A stretch of DNA of 50,116 nucleotides from Vulcanimicrobiota bacterium (GTDB taxonomy: Bacteria; Vulcanimicrobiota; Xenobia; Xenobiales; JADMJV01). Below are positions 1-7,212 of this stretch, in pieces; position 1 is the first letter of the stretch; every line of letters starts with the position of its first letter. The stretch is taken from positions 1 through 50,116 of the forward strand of contig JAFKGI010000052.1 of the NCBI GenBank assembly GCA_017307785.1, in the 5' to 3' direction. A program made the translations under genes and the position numbers. The notes beneath the pieces were generated by a model that was not told the origin of the DNA, ran no database searches, and saw nothing but the letters and a program-made list of their open reading frames with translations.

Positions 1-90
1 ACCTCCATCAACGACATCACCTGCAGTGTCCAGAAGGACAAGATGGCCTCTGCCAACAAAAACTCCGACCAGGTCAAAGGTCTGCTGTAA
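1..90 (+). CDS. C-terminal end of an unidentified protein (partial)
   Basis: The first 90 bases read open in frame 1 and stop at TAA (88-90). The 29 visible residues are polar and rich in Lys, Asn and Ser, and end in VKGLL. A strong terminator follows 20 bases later, which supports this being a real gene end. The tail is too short to assign a family, and the rest lies outside the window. Confidence 0.6.
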   Translation, partial: TSINDITCSVQKDKMASANKNSDQVKGLL

Positions 91-109
91 GAAGTAGCCT
101 TCGAAAAAA

Positions 110-137
110 GGGCACCGCAAGGTGCCCTTTTTTTATT
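110..137 (+). terminator. Rho-independent terminator
   Basis: A perfect 7-bp stem (GGGCACC at 110-116, GGTGCCC at 121-127) closes a GCAA tetraloop and is followed by a run of seven T. It sits 20 bases after the partial gene's stop codon and should end that transcript. Confidence 0.92.
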
Positions 138-239
138 TGTCAAGGAAAATTGCCGAAACGTCCAAGATTTAACATGCGCAACGCCCCAAAGTACGCGCGT
201 GTGGGTTAAGATGAGGGCATCTCTCGGAGGGATCTACGA

Positions 240-860
240 ATGCAACCCGTTTCACAGGGCGTCAGCTCGCTCGACTTACAAAAACTCCGGCAGCAGAACG
301 AAGACAGTCTGCAGACCCGAGCCACTCAGCAACTTGGAGCCGAACTCAAAGCCGGCTCCAAAAGCGGCGTTAGCAAAGAAGAAAAACTGACGGCCGGTCA
401 GGACGACCAGGTGGATCTGACGGCCGCTCAGGACAAAAGCACTCGCTCCAGCAGCAAGACGGCTTCGCCGGACAGCACGGTGGCGTCCAACAGCGCACCG
501 CCCGCCAGTTCCGAAACCTCCGCCAAAAGTACGCCCTCCGAGACGGCCCCGGAAACTTCCAGCTCCCCCGAAATGCCGGCCGACAACGGGAGCCAGAGTC
601 CCGCTCCCGACCCGCAGAAGCCTCTCTACAGCGATGACCAACTGGCCTTCGCGAACCGCCTCCGCGAGCTGGAAGACCAGCGCAAAACGCTTCAGGACAT
701 GTGGCGCAAACTCTACATGGACTGGATGGCCGACCAGATGCAGGCCGCCGAGGATATGGAGAACTTCCGTCAGACCACCGGCCTGCTCTGGACCGATGTC
801 TGCACCTCTCGCTGGATTCAGGGTGCTCGCCACGCTGAAGCCATGCGCTCGCTTTTGTAA
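240..860 (+). CDS. Hypothetical protein with disordered N-terminus and helical C-terminal module
   Basis: A 206-aa protein I do not recognise. The ATG at 240 is preceded by a GGAGGG ribosome-binding site. Residues about 20-125 are low complexity, rich in Ser, Thr, Pro, Ala and Glu, and probably disordered. Residues about 130-206 are predicted helical and rich in Trp, Met and Gln. There is no signal peptide or membrane segment. The next gene starts 12 bases downstream and also has a Pro/Ala-rich region followed by a helical C-terminal stretch of similar length, so the two are probably co-transcribed and may be functional partners. A secreted substrate or structural protein is possible, but nothing in the sequence shows it. 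Confidence 0.8.
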   Translation: MQPVSQGVSSLDLQKLRQQNEDSLQTRATQQLGAELKAGSKSGVSKEEKLTAGQDDQVDLTAAQDKSTRSSSKTASPDSTVASNSAPPASSETSAKSTPSETAPETSSSPEMPADNGSQSPAPDPQKPLYSDDQLAFANRLRELEDQRKTLQDMWRKLYMDWMADQMQAAEDMENFRQTTGLLWTDVCTSRWIQGARHAEAMRSLL

Positions 861-872
861 GGAGTAAGACCC

Positions 873-1754
873 GTGAACATCGGAAACATCAATTCTCTGC
901 GCGGCCCCGAGGAAGTCAGCTCGGTCCGCTCCACCCCGGTTCTGCGGCCCGCTCCCCTGCTTGGCTCGGCTCCCTTGCCCAATGACTCGGTTCGTGTCGA
1001 GGGCCCCGGTGCCACCGAGGCACCGAGCGGCAAACCGCTTTCCGAAGTCCGCGATGAATTCAAAGTCGGCCTGGGGAAACTGAAAAACCAGAGCGATGAC
1101 GACAAGAGCGCTATCCGCGATATCGCCCGGATGGTCGATGAGCGCACCGACCTCAACTCCAAGGAGAAAGAGTGGCTGTTCGCCACCGAGATGGGCGCCT
1201 ACACGGCCGACGCCGCCATGTCTATGACCTCTCTCGAGAAGAAGGGCCAGCCCTGGACCGCCAAGCAACAGGGACGCTTTGAAGCCCTGACTCAGACTTA
1301 CGCCGCCGCCAAGGGTGTAGCCGACGCCGTCACGCCGATGGTGGCCCGCCCGGACAGCACGCCCAGCTTCGAAGCTGCCGGACCGGGAGCCCCCATCAAG
1401 GCGGCCACGACCCCCCTCAGTCCCGCTCCCCTGCAGCCGGCGGCCGCCGTGCCCCTGCAGCCGGCTCCGCCCATCGGAGTTCCTACGGCTGCGGGAGCCA
1501 CCGCCGCGGCGGCTCCCGCAGCTGCGGACTCGAACGCTCCGTCCGGCAACACTCCGCCGGCCGCTCCTAAAGACCCGCTGGTCGCCATCTGGGAATCACG
1601 TCGCCAGGAAGCCCAGGACGTCTTCAACGACTACAAGGCCTTGATGCAGAAAATGACCGAGTGGAAGCAGCGGATTATCGCTTCCCGCATCGCCTTCTTC
1701 TGGAAGGTCTACGGCGCCCACACCACCTTCCTCTCGGACGGCTGGAAGCGCTAA
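873..1754 (+). CDS. Hypothetical Pro/Ala-rich protein with helical C-terminal module
   Basis: A 293-aa protein of unknown family. It starts at GTG 873 with AAGGAG just upstream, 12 bases after the preceding gene. Residues about 45-150 look helical and charged. Residues about 155-235 are a long Pro/Ala linker. The last 55 residues form an amphipathic helix containing QRIIASRIAFF. That end aligns without gaps to the C-terminus of the small protein at 21825-22055 (13 of 35 positions identical by eye). Gene spacing suggests an operon with 240-860. There are no TM segments or signal peptide. Confidence 0.8.
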   Translation: MNIGNINSLRGPEEVSSVRSTPVLRPAPLLGSAPLPNDSVRVEGPGATEAPSGKPLSEVRDEFKVGLGKLKNQSDDDKSAIRDIARMVDERTDLNSKEKEWLFATEMGAYTADAAMSMTSLEKKGQPWTAKQQGRFEALTQTYAAAKGVADAVTPMVARPDSTPSFEAAGPGAPIKAATTPLSPAPLQPAAAVPLQPAPPIGVPTAAGATAAAAPAAADSNAPSGNTPPAAPKDPLVAIWESRRQEAQDVFNDYKALMQKMTEWKQRIIASRIAFFWKVYGAHTTFLSDGWKR

Positions 1755-1769
1755 ACACCCTCTACAGGA

Positions 1770-1821
1770 AGCCCCTGACGGTTCCTTGAACACAAGGAGA
1801 ACACCGTTCAGGGGCTTTTTT
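1770..1821 (+). terminator. Terminator hairpin abutting the next start codon
   Basis: The arm at 1770-1782 (AGCCCCTGACGGT) pairs with 1803-1816 with one bulged base, then a T-run follows. An inner CCTTG/CAAGG stem sits at the tip. It follows the gene ending at 1754. The T-run reaches position 1821, two bases from the ATG of the next gene. The only good Shine-Dalgarno-like sequence (AAGGAG, about 1795-1799) lies inside the hairpin. Confidence 0.75.
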
Positions 1822-1822
1822 C

Positions 1823-3001
1823 ATGCACGTCAACTATGATCCGCAGATTTCTTACGAGTGCGTTCAGTGCGGGCGCAGCTGTTTCAACCGCTGGGACATC
1901 GGCGTCGAGGACTCGGTAGCTCAGGCCCTCAAAGGTCATCAACTGGAACTGCGGGTCATCCAGGAGCGCGGCCAGGCTTTTCGTCAGGGCGACGACGGCC
2001 AGCGCATCATCTACAAGGACTCCGACCATCCGCGCTGTGGCTTTCTCAAGGAAGACCTGCTCTGCTCCATCCACAGCGATCTGGGCTTCGAGGCCAAACC
2101 GCTGACCTGTCAGCAATATCCCTATGTATTTGTCCAGACCCCCGACCGCCAGATTCACGCCAGCGCCGTCTACAGCTGCACGGCGGTACGCGAGGAGATC
2201 GGTCCCACTCTCCAGGAAAGCCGGGAGTCCATCGAGGACCTCATCCGCCGGGGGGCTCGCGTGCATCGCCTGGACGGCAACATCGAGGTCTTGCCGCCCT
2301 TCGAGACAAGCTACGCCGAGATTCAGGCTTACGAAGCCGAACTGAATCGAAAGCTGGGGGAGATGCCGATCTCCGCCGCTTTTGAAGAAGCCATTCTGGG
2401 GCTGGCCAACGCGATCTCCAGCCTGGGTCAACCGGACCAGGAATCGGTCCTCCTGGAGGAGGGATTGCTGGCCTCCAGCTGGGGCCGGGCCAAACTGGTG
2501 CCGGCAGCCGCTCGTTCCCAACTGCAACTGATCAAGACGATTCTCAGCATGGGGCTGCTCAAGCCCTGTCTGCCCAGCCAGGACCGCGAGGTCTGGCAAA
2601 AAATCGACGCCGCCGTGCTGGGAGACGCCGACCTGGAAATCCCCGATTTCAACTGGCACGCACCTCTGAGCGAATTGGATCTCTGGATCAACGAAGGAGT
2701 CGGTCATCGCTTCGACGCCCAGATCAAGCGCTTCCAAAGCTCCCTGCTGTTCCGCAAAGCCCATCTGACCATGGGCGGCTTGCTGCCAGGCCTGATGCTG
2801 GTCTGGATTATGCCCACCGTCATCCGCCTGCTGACCGGCCTGCACGCCTGGATGGAGCAGAACGAACCCGGCTTGAACAACTTTCTTTGGGGCCTGGAGA
2901 CTGCCGAAACCCACCTGGTCGGTCACACGTTTGATACGGTCCCGGTTTACCAGCGTGCGGCCTGGCAGGCGGTCTCCATCTCCCGAGCCTATCAGCTATG
3001 A
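1823..3001 (+). CDS. YkgJ/FliB-type cysteine-cluster protein, copy 1
   Basis: A 392-aa protein of the zinc/iron-chelating YkgJ (UPF0153) family, which includes flagellin lysine-N-methylase FliB. The N-terminus has CVQCGRSC (about residues 14-21). About 60-90 residues on there is a second group: CGFL..., LCSIH and KPLTCQQYP. Those cysteines are the family's metal-binding signature. The C-terminal ~250 residues are helical and lack a recognisable catalytic domain. It overlaps the next gene, a clear paralogue, by 4 nt. A metal-dependent protein-modifying role is plausible from FliB, but no flagellar gene is in the window. The start is uncertain because the ATG sits immediately after a terminator T-run. 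Confidence 0.85.
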   Translation: MHVNYDPQISYECVQCGRSCFNRWDIGVEDSVAQALKGHQLELRVIQERGQAFRQGDDGQRIIYKDSDHPRCGFLKEDLLCSIHSDLGFEAKPLTCQQYPYVFVQTPDRQIHASAVYSCTAVREEIGPTLQESRESIEDLIRRGARVHRLDGNIEVLPPFETSYAEIQAYEAELNRKLGEMPISAAFEEAILGLANAISSLGQPDQESVLLEEGLLASSWGRAKLVPAAARSQLQLIKTILSMGLLKPCLPSQDREVWQKIDAAVLGDADLEIPDFNWHAPLSELDLWINEGVGHRFDAQIKRFQSSLLFRKAHLTMGGLLPGLMLVWIMPTVIRLLTGLHAWMEQNEPGLNNFLWGLETAETHLVGHTFDTVPVYQRAAWQAVSISRAYQL

Positions 3002-4101
3002 CGCTGCACATTGACGAGCACCTCAACTACGAGTGTGTGCAGTGCGGCCGTTCCTGCACCGGCTGGAACGTCTGGTTGCGCGACGAACTGGCCGAACGCC
3101 TCAAGGAACTGCCCATCACCCTGCGCGTCATTCAAGAACGGGGCCAGGCTTTCGAGCGTGTCGACGGCATCCTCAAGATGTATCGCGACGATGCCCACCC
3201 TGCTTGCGGCTACCTCAACGAACAGAAGCTCTGCAACATCCACGCGACCCTGGGATTTGAAGTCAAACCCAAGACCTGCCGACAGTTTCCCTTCTTCCTG
3301 ACTCGCTTGCCGGACGGGCAGGTGCGCGCGGGCGCTTCCCACTGCTGCACAGCCGTCCGTGGTGGACTCGGTCCGCCCCTCAGCCAGAGCCGGGCCGAGC
3401 TGGAAGACCTGCTGGCCCAGGGTGCCCAGATGCGCGAGATCGAGTCCGAGATCGAAATCTACCCCGGGCACTCTCAATCCTATGACTCCGTGCTGGCTTT
3501 CGAAAAGCATTTCGAGCAGCAGCTTGCGGACGGAGGCTGGGGACGAGCCCTGGAAAGCGCTCTGGTCTCTCTGGCGACACCGCTGGCCGGGCCCTGGCAA
3601 CCCTATCCGAGCCTGATCGAGCAACTCCCCCTGTTCAGTCAAATCATGACCATGTCGTTGCTCAAGCCCTGCCTGAACGACCACAGTCGTGAACTGTGGC
3701 AGCGTATTGACCAGGCCTTCCTCCAGGGAGGCGAACTGGAGGTGCCTGAATATGCCTGGAAAGCCTCGGTGGCCGACCTGGACTTGCTGATTCAGGAAGG
3801 AGTCGGCTCCCGATTCGACACTCGGATCGACGACTACCGACGAGCCATCTGGTTCCGCAAGGGACATCTGTTAGCCGGCAATCTGGTAGCGGGACTCCTG
3901 CTGCTCTGGTCGCTGCCCGGAATCTTGCGCCTGCTCACGGCTTTGGAAGCCTGGAAACAACAGAGCGAGCCGGCCGAAGAACACTTCAGCCGAGCTCTCG
4001 ACACGGTGGAAATGAGCCTGGTGGCTCACTCCCAAAACGGAGAGCTACTGGTACAAAAAATGAGCCATCACCTGGTGGCGATGGCTCAAATTCAGGGGTA
4101 A
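2998..4101 (+). CDS. YkgJ/FliB-type cysteine-cluster protein, copy 2
   Basis: A 367-aa tandem paralogue of the preceding gene, with its ATG overlapping the upstream stop (ATGA), so translation is probably coupled. The shared blocks are YECVQCGRSC, LRVIQERGQAF, the C-G-Y-L/LCNIH group, KPKTCRQFPFF, and a Cys in HCCTAVR. Both copies also share a C-terminal pattern around LLKPCL, LWQRID and EGVGSRFD. All metal-ligand cysteines are conserved, so both copies look functional. It converges on the zinc-ribbon gene 12 bases away. The biochemical role is unknown; FliB-like methylation is one possibility. Confidence 0.85.
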   Translation: MTLHIDEHLNYECVQCGRSCTGWNVWLRDELAERLKELPITLRVIQERGQAFERVDGILKMYRDDAHPACGYLNEQKLCNIHATLGFEVKPKTCRQFPFFLTRLPDGQVRAGASHCCTAVRGGLGPPLSQSRAELEDLLAQGAQMREIESEIEIYPGHSQSYDSVLAFEKHFEQQLADGGWGRALESALVSLATPLAGPWQPYPSLIEQLPLFSQIMTMSLLKPCLNDHSRELWQRIDQAFLQGGELEVPEYAWKASVADLDLLIQEGVGSRFDTRIDDYRRAIWFRKGHLLAGNLVAGLLLLWSLPGILRLLTALEAWKQQSEPAEEHFSRALDTVEMSLVAHSQNGELLVQKMSHHLVAMAQIQG

Positions 4102-4113
4102 CCCCAGGGGCGA

Positions 4114-4620
4114 CTACATCATGCTGGAAGCGTCGAGATACATCTCCTCGTACTTCTTCTGGCTGCTGTAATTGAGGCGCAGGGCCTCATTGAGGAAATC
4201 ATTGCCCTGCTTGACCAGCTCGAGGCCCTCGGTCAGGTTGGCGGGGTCTTGAGTTTCCACGAACGCGGCCATCTTGTTCAGACCCTCGTGATAGAGGGTG
4301 ATGCCGGTGAAACCGGCTTCCAACTCCGCGCGGAACTGGTCGATGGTCTGAGGCGGAATTTCGATGGCGCGAATGCTTTGCTCACGCTCATTCATCACTT
4401 GCAGAATACTGTCGATGTAGTCCGCAAACTTGTCGACGGTCCACTCACCGGACTGGACCTTGTTGGATGCGTCTTCCAGCTCTTTGACGCGGTCGCTGAT
4501 ATAGCTAGGACCGGCATCTTCTTGCTGGTTTTGGACCATACGGGGCAGTTGCGCGCCGCATTGTTCACAGTTGGAGAGACCATCGCCATTCTGATGGGCG
4601 CACTTAACACAAATAATCAA
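4114..4620 (-). CDS. Zinc-ribbon protein with helical domain, paralogue A
   Basis: A 168-aa protein. The N-terminal zinc ribbon is formed by CVKC (about residues 4-7) and CEQC (about 18-21). A helical domain of about 125 residues follows, rich in Glu, Leu and Gln. The start is TTG at 4618-4620, supported by GAGGTGG upstream; there is no nearby ATG in frame. It resembles the protein at 5528-6040 in architecture and in the helical domain. There are no TM segments. Function is unknown; a zinc ribbon with a helical tail suggests a protein- or nucleic-acid-binding adaptor. Confidence 0.8.
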   Translation of the reverse strand: MIICVKCAHQNGDGLSNCEQCGAQLPRMVQNQQEDAGPSYISDRVKELEDASNKVQSGEWTVDKFADYIDSILQVMNEREQSIRAIEIPPQTIDQFRAELEAGFTGITLYHEGLNKMAAFVETQDPANLTEGLELVKQGNDFLNEALRLNYSSQKKYEEMYLDASSMM

Positions 4621-4777
4621 GTTTATTCCACCTCGGTTCTTTGCAGAGCCTGAGAGCTATTTTACAGCTCCACTCCCGCTCTATGGGAAATCGAAGGCCG
4701 TTTCGTTGACATCAAGCCATGTCCTCCATGCTGGCGAAAGCAGGGGGTTACGTGCGAGACTTGGTAGTTATTCGAAT

Positions 4778-5566
4778 ATGCTCAACAGGTTTCTGGCCGC
4801 CACTTTCGCCCTCACGCTTGCTTTCTCGCCCGCCAACGGCGACGATACCGGCAAAAACGAACAGGCTCGCCAGATGTTCGAGAGCCTCTTCACTCCGCCA
4901 GGCCAACTCCCGGTGCAAGACCTGGTGGCGGAAGGCGAAGAACTCGAGGCTCAGGGAGCCGCCGGACACCTGACCACGGCCGCCAAGGCCAAGTATTACT
5001 TCAAGGCCCCGAACTTCTTACGCTTCGACCGGGTCAATCTCGACCCCAAGCAGCCGTTCGTGGGGATGCTCAAGGTCATTATCCGAGACGGCGACAGCTA
5101 TCATATCTTTCTCACGCACAACTACCCCACCAAGTCGGGAATCGATCCTCAGGTGGCGCCGGATTCCATCCCCTTCTGCCTGACGCGCTACAAGAAAGAC
5201 GCCAGCCGCGAATTTTACTACCTGGGCAGCGAGGCCTGGAAAGACATCACCGTCCATCGCGTGCAGATCCTGAATCCGGCCGATCCCAACTGGACCTGCG
5301 TGGTCTGGATCGACTACCAGAAGCGGGTCCCCGTCCAGGCCGAGTACACGGCTGCTTCCGACAAGCCGGGCGGCAAACCGGGCAAGAAGCGGGTGGTCTG
5401 GAGCGACGTGCGACAACTACCGGATGGCCGCTACTTCCCTTATCAGGCGCAAATCTTCGTGGACGAAAAGCTCCGAGAGATGCGGGTCTACAAAGGGGTC
5501 CGCATCAACGTCGGCCTGGACAACAGCCTATTTCGGGTTATTCCTGAGCTCGAACCCAATCATTAG
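4778..5566 (+). CDS. Exported LolA-like beta-sheet protein
   Basis: A 262-aa protein if started at ATG 4778. That start gives a normal Sec signal peptide (MLNRFLAATFALTLAFSPA, cleaved near ANG-DD). The frame is open 72 bases further up to a TTG, but that would bury the signal. The mature part is a beta-rich domain with alternating aromatic and charged residues (FLRFDRVN, CVVWIDYQKRVPVQAEY, FPYQAQIFVDEKLRE). This looks like the LolA/LolB or outer-membrane lipoprotein-sorting fold, which binds lipid or acyl chains in the cell envelope. The assignment rests on pattern, not a signature motif. Its 3' end overlaps the convergent zinc-ribbon gene by 39 bases. Confidence 0.75.
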   Translation: MLNRFLAATFALTLAFSPANGDDTGKNEQARQMFESLFTPPGQLPVQDLVAEGEELEAQGAAGHLTTAAKAKYYFKAPNFLRFDRVNLDPKQPFVGMLKVIIRDGDSYHIFLTHNYPTKSGIDPQVAPDSIPFCLTRYKKDASREFYYLGSEAWKDITVHRVQILNPADPNWTCVVWIDYQKRVPVQAEYTAASDKPGGKPGKKRVVWSDVRQLPDGRYFPYQAQIFVDEKLREMRVYKGVRINVGLDNSLFRVIPELEPNH

Positions 5567-6040
5567 GCCTTCTTCCGGCAAGTCGGGGAGAGGATTCTCG
5601 CGCGCCCGAGCCGCTTCCTGAAGCGTCCTGACCAGTTCTCGCTTGCTATCAAAGTCTTCTTGGATCGACTGGTTGATTCGCTCATCCGCCTGAGTGGCCA
5701 GATTCAGGGCCGCCTGCAGGTCGAAGTCGCTGGCCGAGCGGACCCAGGCTTCCGCGGTGCGCAAAGCCTGCTCCCACAAACTCAAGCCCTCCAGCAAGAT
5801 GGGCGCGTCACCCTCATGCAACTTGCCGCGAGCCACCTCGACCTTGGCTTGCTCGGCTCGGAGAAACTCGGCGAAGCCGGTCGAGTCCAGGTGACCGGCG
5901 CGCAGCTCCAGAGTCTTCTTGTAAAGCTCGTCCTTTTTGCTGAACTCACCGGGCGGAGGGGTCAGCAGCGCCAGAGGAGAGCCACAGGACGGACACTTGT
6001 CTCCGGCCAGAACGGGAGTCTTACATTTGTGACAGATCAT
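5528..6040 (-). CDS. Zinc-ribbon protein with helical domain, paralogue B
   Basis: A 170-aa protein starting at ATG 6038-6040. CHKC (residues 3-6) and CPSC (about 16-19) form an N-terminal zinc ribbon. The rest is a helical, Glu/Leu/Ala-rich domain with the same order of helices as the protein at 4114-4620 (both have a GLxLxxQ/E-type helix mid-way). The pair flank the exported LolA-like gene, which suggests a local duplication. There is no signal peptide, so it is cytoplasmic. The C-terminus overlaps the convergent gene. Function unknown. Confidence 0.8.
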   Translation of the reverse strand: MICHKCKTPVLAGDKCPSCGSPLALLTPPPGEFSKKDELYKKTLELRAGHLDSTGFAEFLRAEQAKVEVARGKLHEGDAPILLEGLSLWEQALRTAEAWVRSASDFDLQAALNLATQADERINQSIQEDFDSKRELVRTLQEAARARENPLPDLPEEGLMIGFELRNNPK

Positions 6041-6372
6041 CTTCGAAAATTCGCACGACCCTTTCAGGTTTCCCCCGCAAACCGAAGCGTTTCAGCGGAT
6101 CTTGAAACACTTGTTCGTCGAATGCCGATGTTACAGGCTTGTGACGAGGGGAAGGGATCCCTGTACTTTGTCACGAACGGCGGCCTACGCCGAAAAGCCA
6201 TTCAAGTTTTTCGGCGCCCTCAAGACAGAGAAGGCCGATTCTATAAGGCTTCAAGAGGTGCCCAGGGCAAACAAATGTTTGATAGGGCGCAGAAAGATTG
6301 AAAGACATTCAATCTTTCCAGGGCGGTCGCCCCTACCAGGGACCGTCACTTTGAAGAAAGGTAGGTGAGCAT
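6041..6372 (+). other. 332-bp gap with several hairpins, likely 5' leader of the peptidase gene
   Basis: No convincing gene lies here. The stretch holds short inverted repeats: GTGAC/GTCAC arms near 6140 and 6170 around a palindromic AGGGATCCCT, CGGCG/CGCCG near 6180, the perfect 11-bp hairpin at 6292-6318, and GGGC/GCCC at 6321-6332. The last 80 bases lead into the TTG start of a cell-wall hydrolase gene. This spacing fits a structured untranslated leader, but no known riboswitch consensus matched. Confidence 0.4.
6292..6318 (+). repeat. Perfect 11-bp inverted repeat in the peptidase leader
   Basis: GAAAGATTGAA (6292-6302) and TTCAATCTTTC (6308-6318) are exact complements around a 5-base AGACA loop. 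No T-run follows, so it is not a standard terminator. It could be an mRNA hairpin or a dimeric regulator's operator. Confidence 0.6.
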
Positions 6373-7116
6373 TTGAAGCAGTTCCGATTTGCTTCCGTTG
6401 TCGCCGTCTCCGCCCTCGTGCTGGGACTTCAGGCCGCGTCCGCCGAGACTTTGTATTCGGCCCGCAAAGGCGACACCCTCACCACGGTGGCCAAGCGCCA
6501 CCAGTTGTCCGTAGATACCCTACTTAAGGCCAATCCGGCCCAGAATGCCGCCAGCCAGTTGGCTGAAGGCTTGATTCTGGTCATTCCGGATGGCGAAGAG
6601 CGCGCCGCTCGCGAAGACGCAGTTGCTCCCAAGGCAACCGCCATTCGCATCGAAGGCGCCACTCAGGTGGCAGTCGCCGGCGAGGACGAATTCGTTCTCG
6701 ACCGTAGCGGTGACTATCGCCGCCGCCCCAGCCTCAACTCCCGTCGCGGTATGTTGTTGAATGGGGTGACCCGTAGCGCCCATCGATTCATGGGCACGCC
6801 CTACGTATTCGGGGGCACCAGCGAAGGCGGCATTGATTGCTCCGGCTTCACCATGCGGGTCTTCATGATGAACGGCATTCGCTTGCCGCGCACCGCAGAT
6901 GTCCAGTACAGCGTCGGTAGCCCGGTTGGCAAAGGCAAAGAAGAGGCCGGAGACCTGGTCTTTTTCGAAACCTACTGCCCGGGACCATCCCACGTAGGCA
7001 TCTACCTGGGTGGCGGAAACTTCATCCACGCCTCCTCCTCGCGAGGAGTCACCGTCAGCAACCTGAGCGACTCCTACTACCGGGGTCGTTACCTGGGCGC
7101 CAAACGAGTTTTCTAG
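6373..7116 (+). CDS. LysM and NlpC/P60 cell-wall endopeptidase
   Basis: A 247-aa exported peptidoglycan hydrolase. A signal peptide (about residues 1-24, ending ASAE) is followed by one LysM domain (about 26-72, with RKGDTLTTVAKRHQLSVDTL), a linker, and an NlpC/P60 domain (about 130-247). The catalytic Cys is in DCSGF, the His in SHVGIYLGG, and the third polar residue in FIHASS. The family cleaves peptide stems of murein, and LysM binds the glycan. The start is TTG 6373 with AAGGTAGG upstream. A strong terminator follows, so it is probably a single-gene unit. Confidence 0.93.
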   Translation: MKQFRFASVVAVSALVLGLQAASAETLYSARKGDTLTTVAKRHQLSVDTLLKANPAQNAASQLAEGLILVIPDGEERAAREDAVAPKATAIRIEGATQVAVAGEDEFVLDRSGDYRRRPSLNSRRGMLLNGVTRSAHRFMGTPYVFGGTSEGGIDCSGFTMRVFMMNGIRLPRTADVQYSVGSPVGKGKEEAGDLVFFETYCPGPSHVGIYLGGGNFIHASSSRGVTVSNLSDSYYRGRYLGAKRVF

Positions 7117-7136
7117 AAACTTGCATCGCCTGATCA

Positions 7137-7166
7137 AGCCGGTCCCCAGGGACCGGCTTTTTTTAT
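7137..7166 (+). terminator. Rho-independent terminator
   Basis: AGCCGGTCC and GGACCGGCT form a 9-bp stem with a CCAG loop, followed by seven T. It begins 20 bases after the peptidase stop codon. Confidence 0.93.
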
Positions 7167-7212
7167 GGGTGCAGGGGAGTCCCCGTGATTTCGCCAAACC
7201 TGGTGAGACCGG

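Noticed and set aside
6138..6178. TTGTGAC...GTCACGAA as a Rex site
   Set aside because: Half-sites are about 30 bases apart, far more than the 6-base spacer Rex needs.
6260..6370. c-di-GMP-I (GEMM) riboswitch
   Set aside because: CAGGGCAAAC and GGTAGGTGAGC resemble GEMM pieces, but the GNRA tetraloop, the GGGACGCAAAGCC block and correct spacing are missing, and the second piece is the ribosome-binding site.
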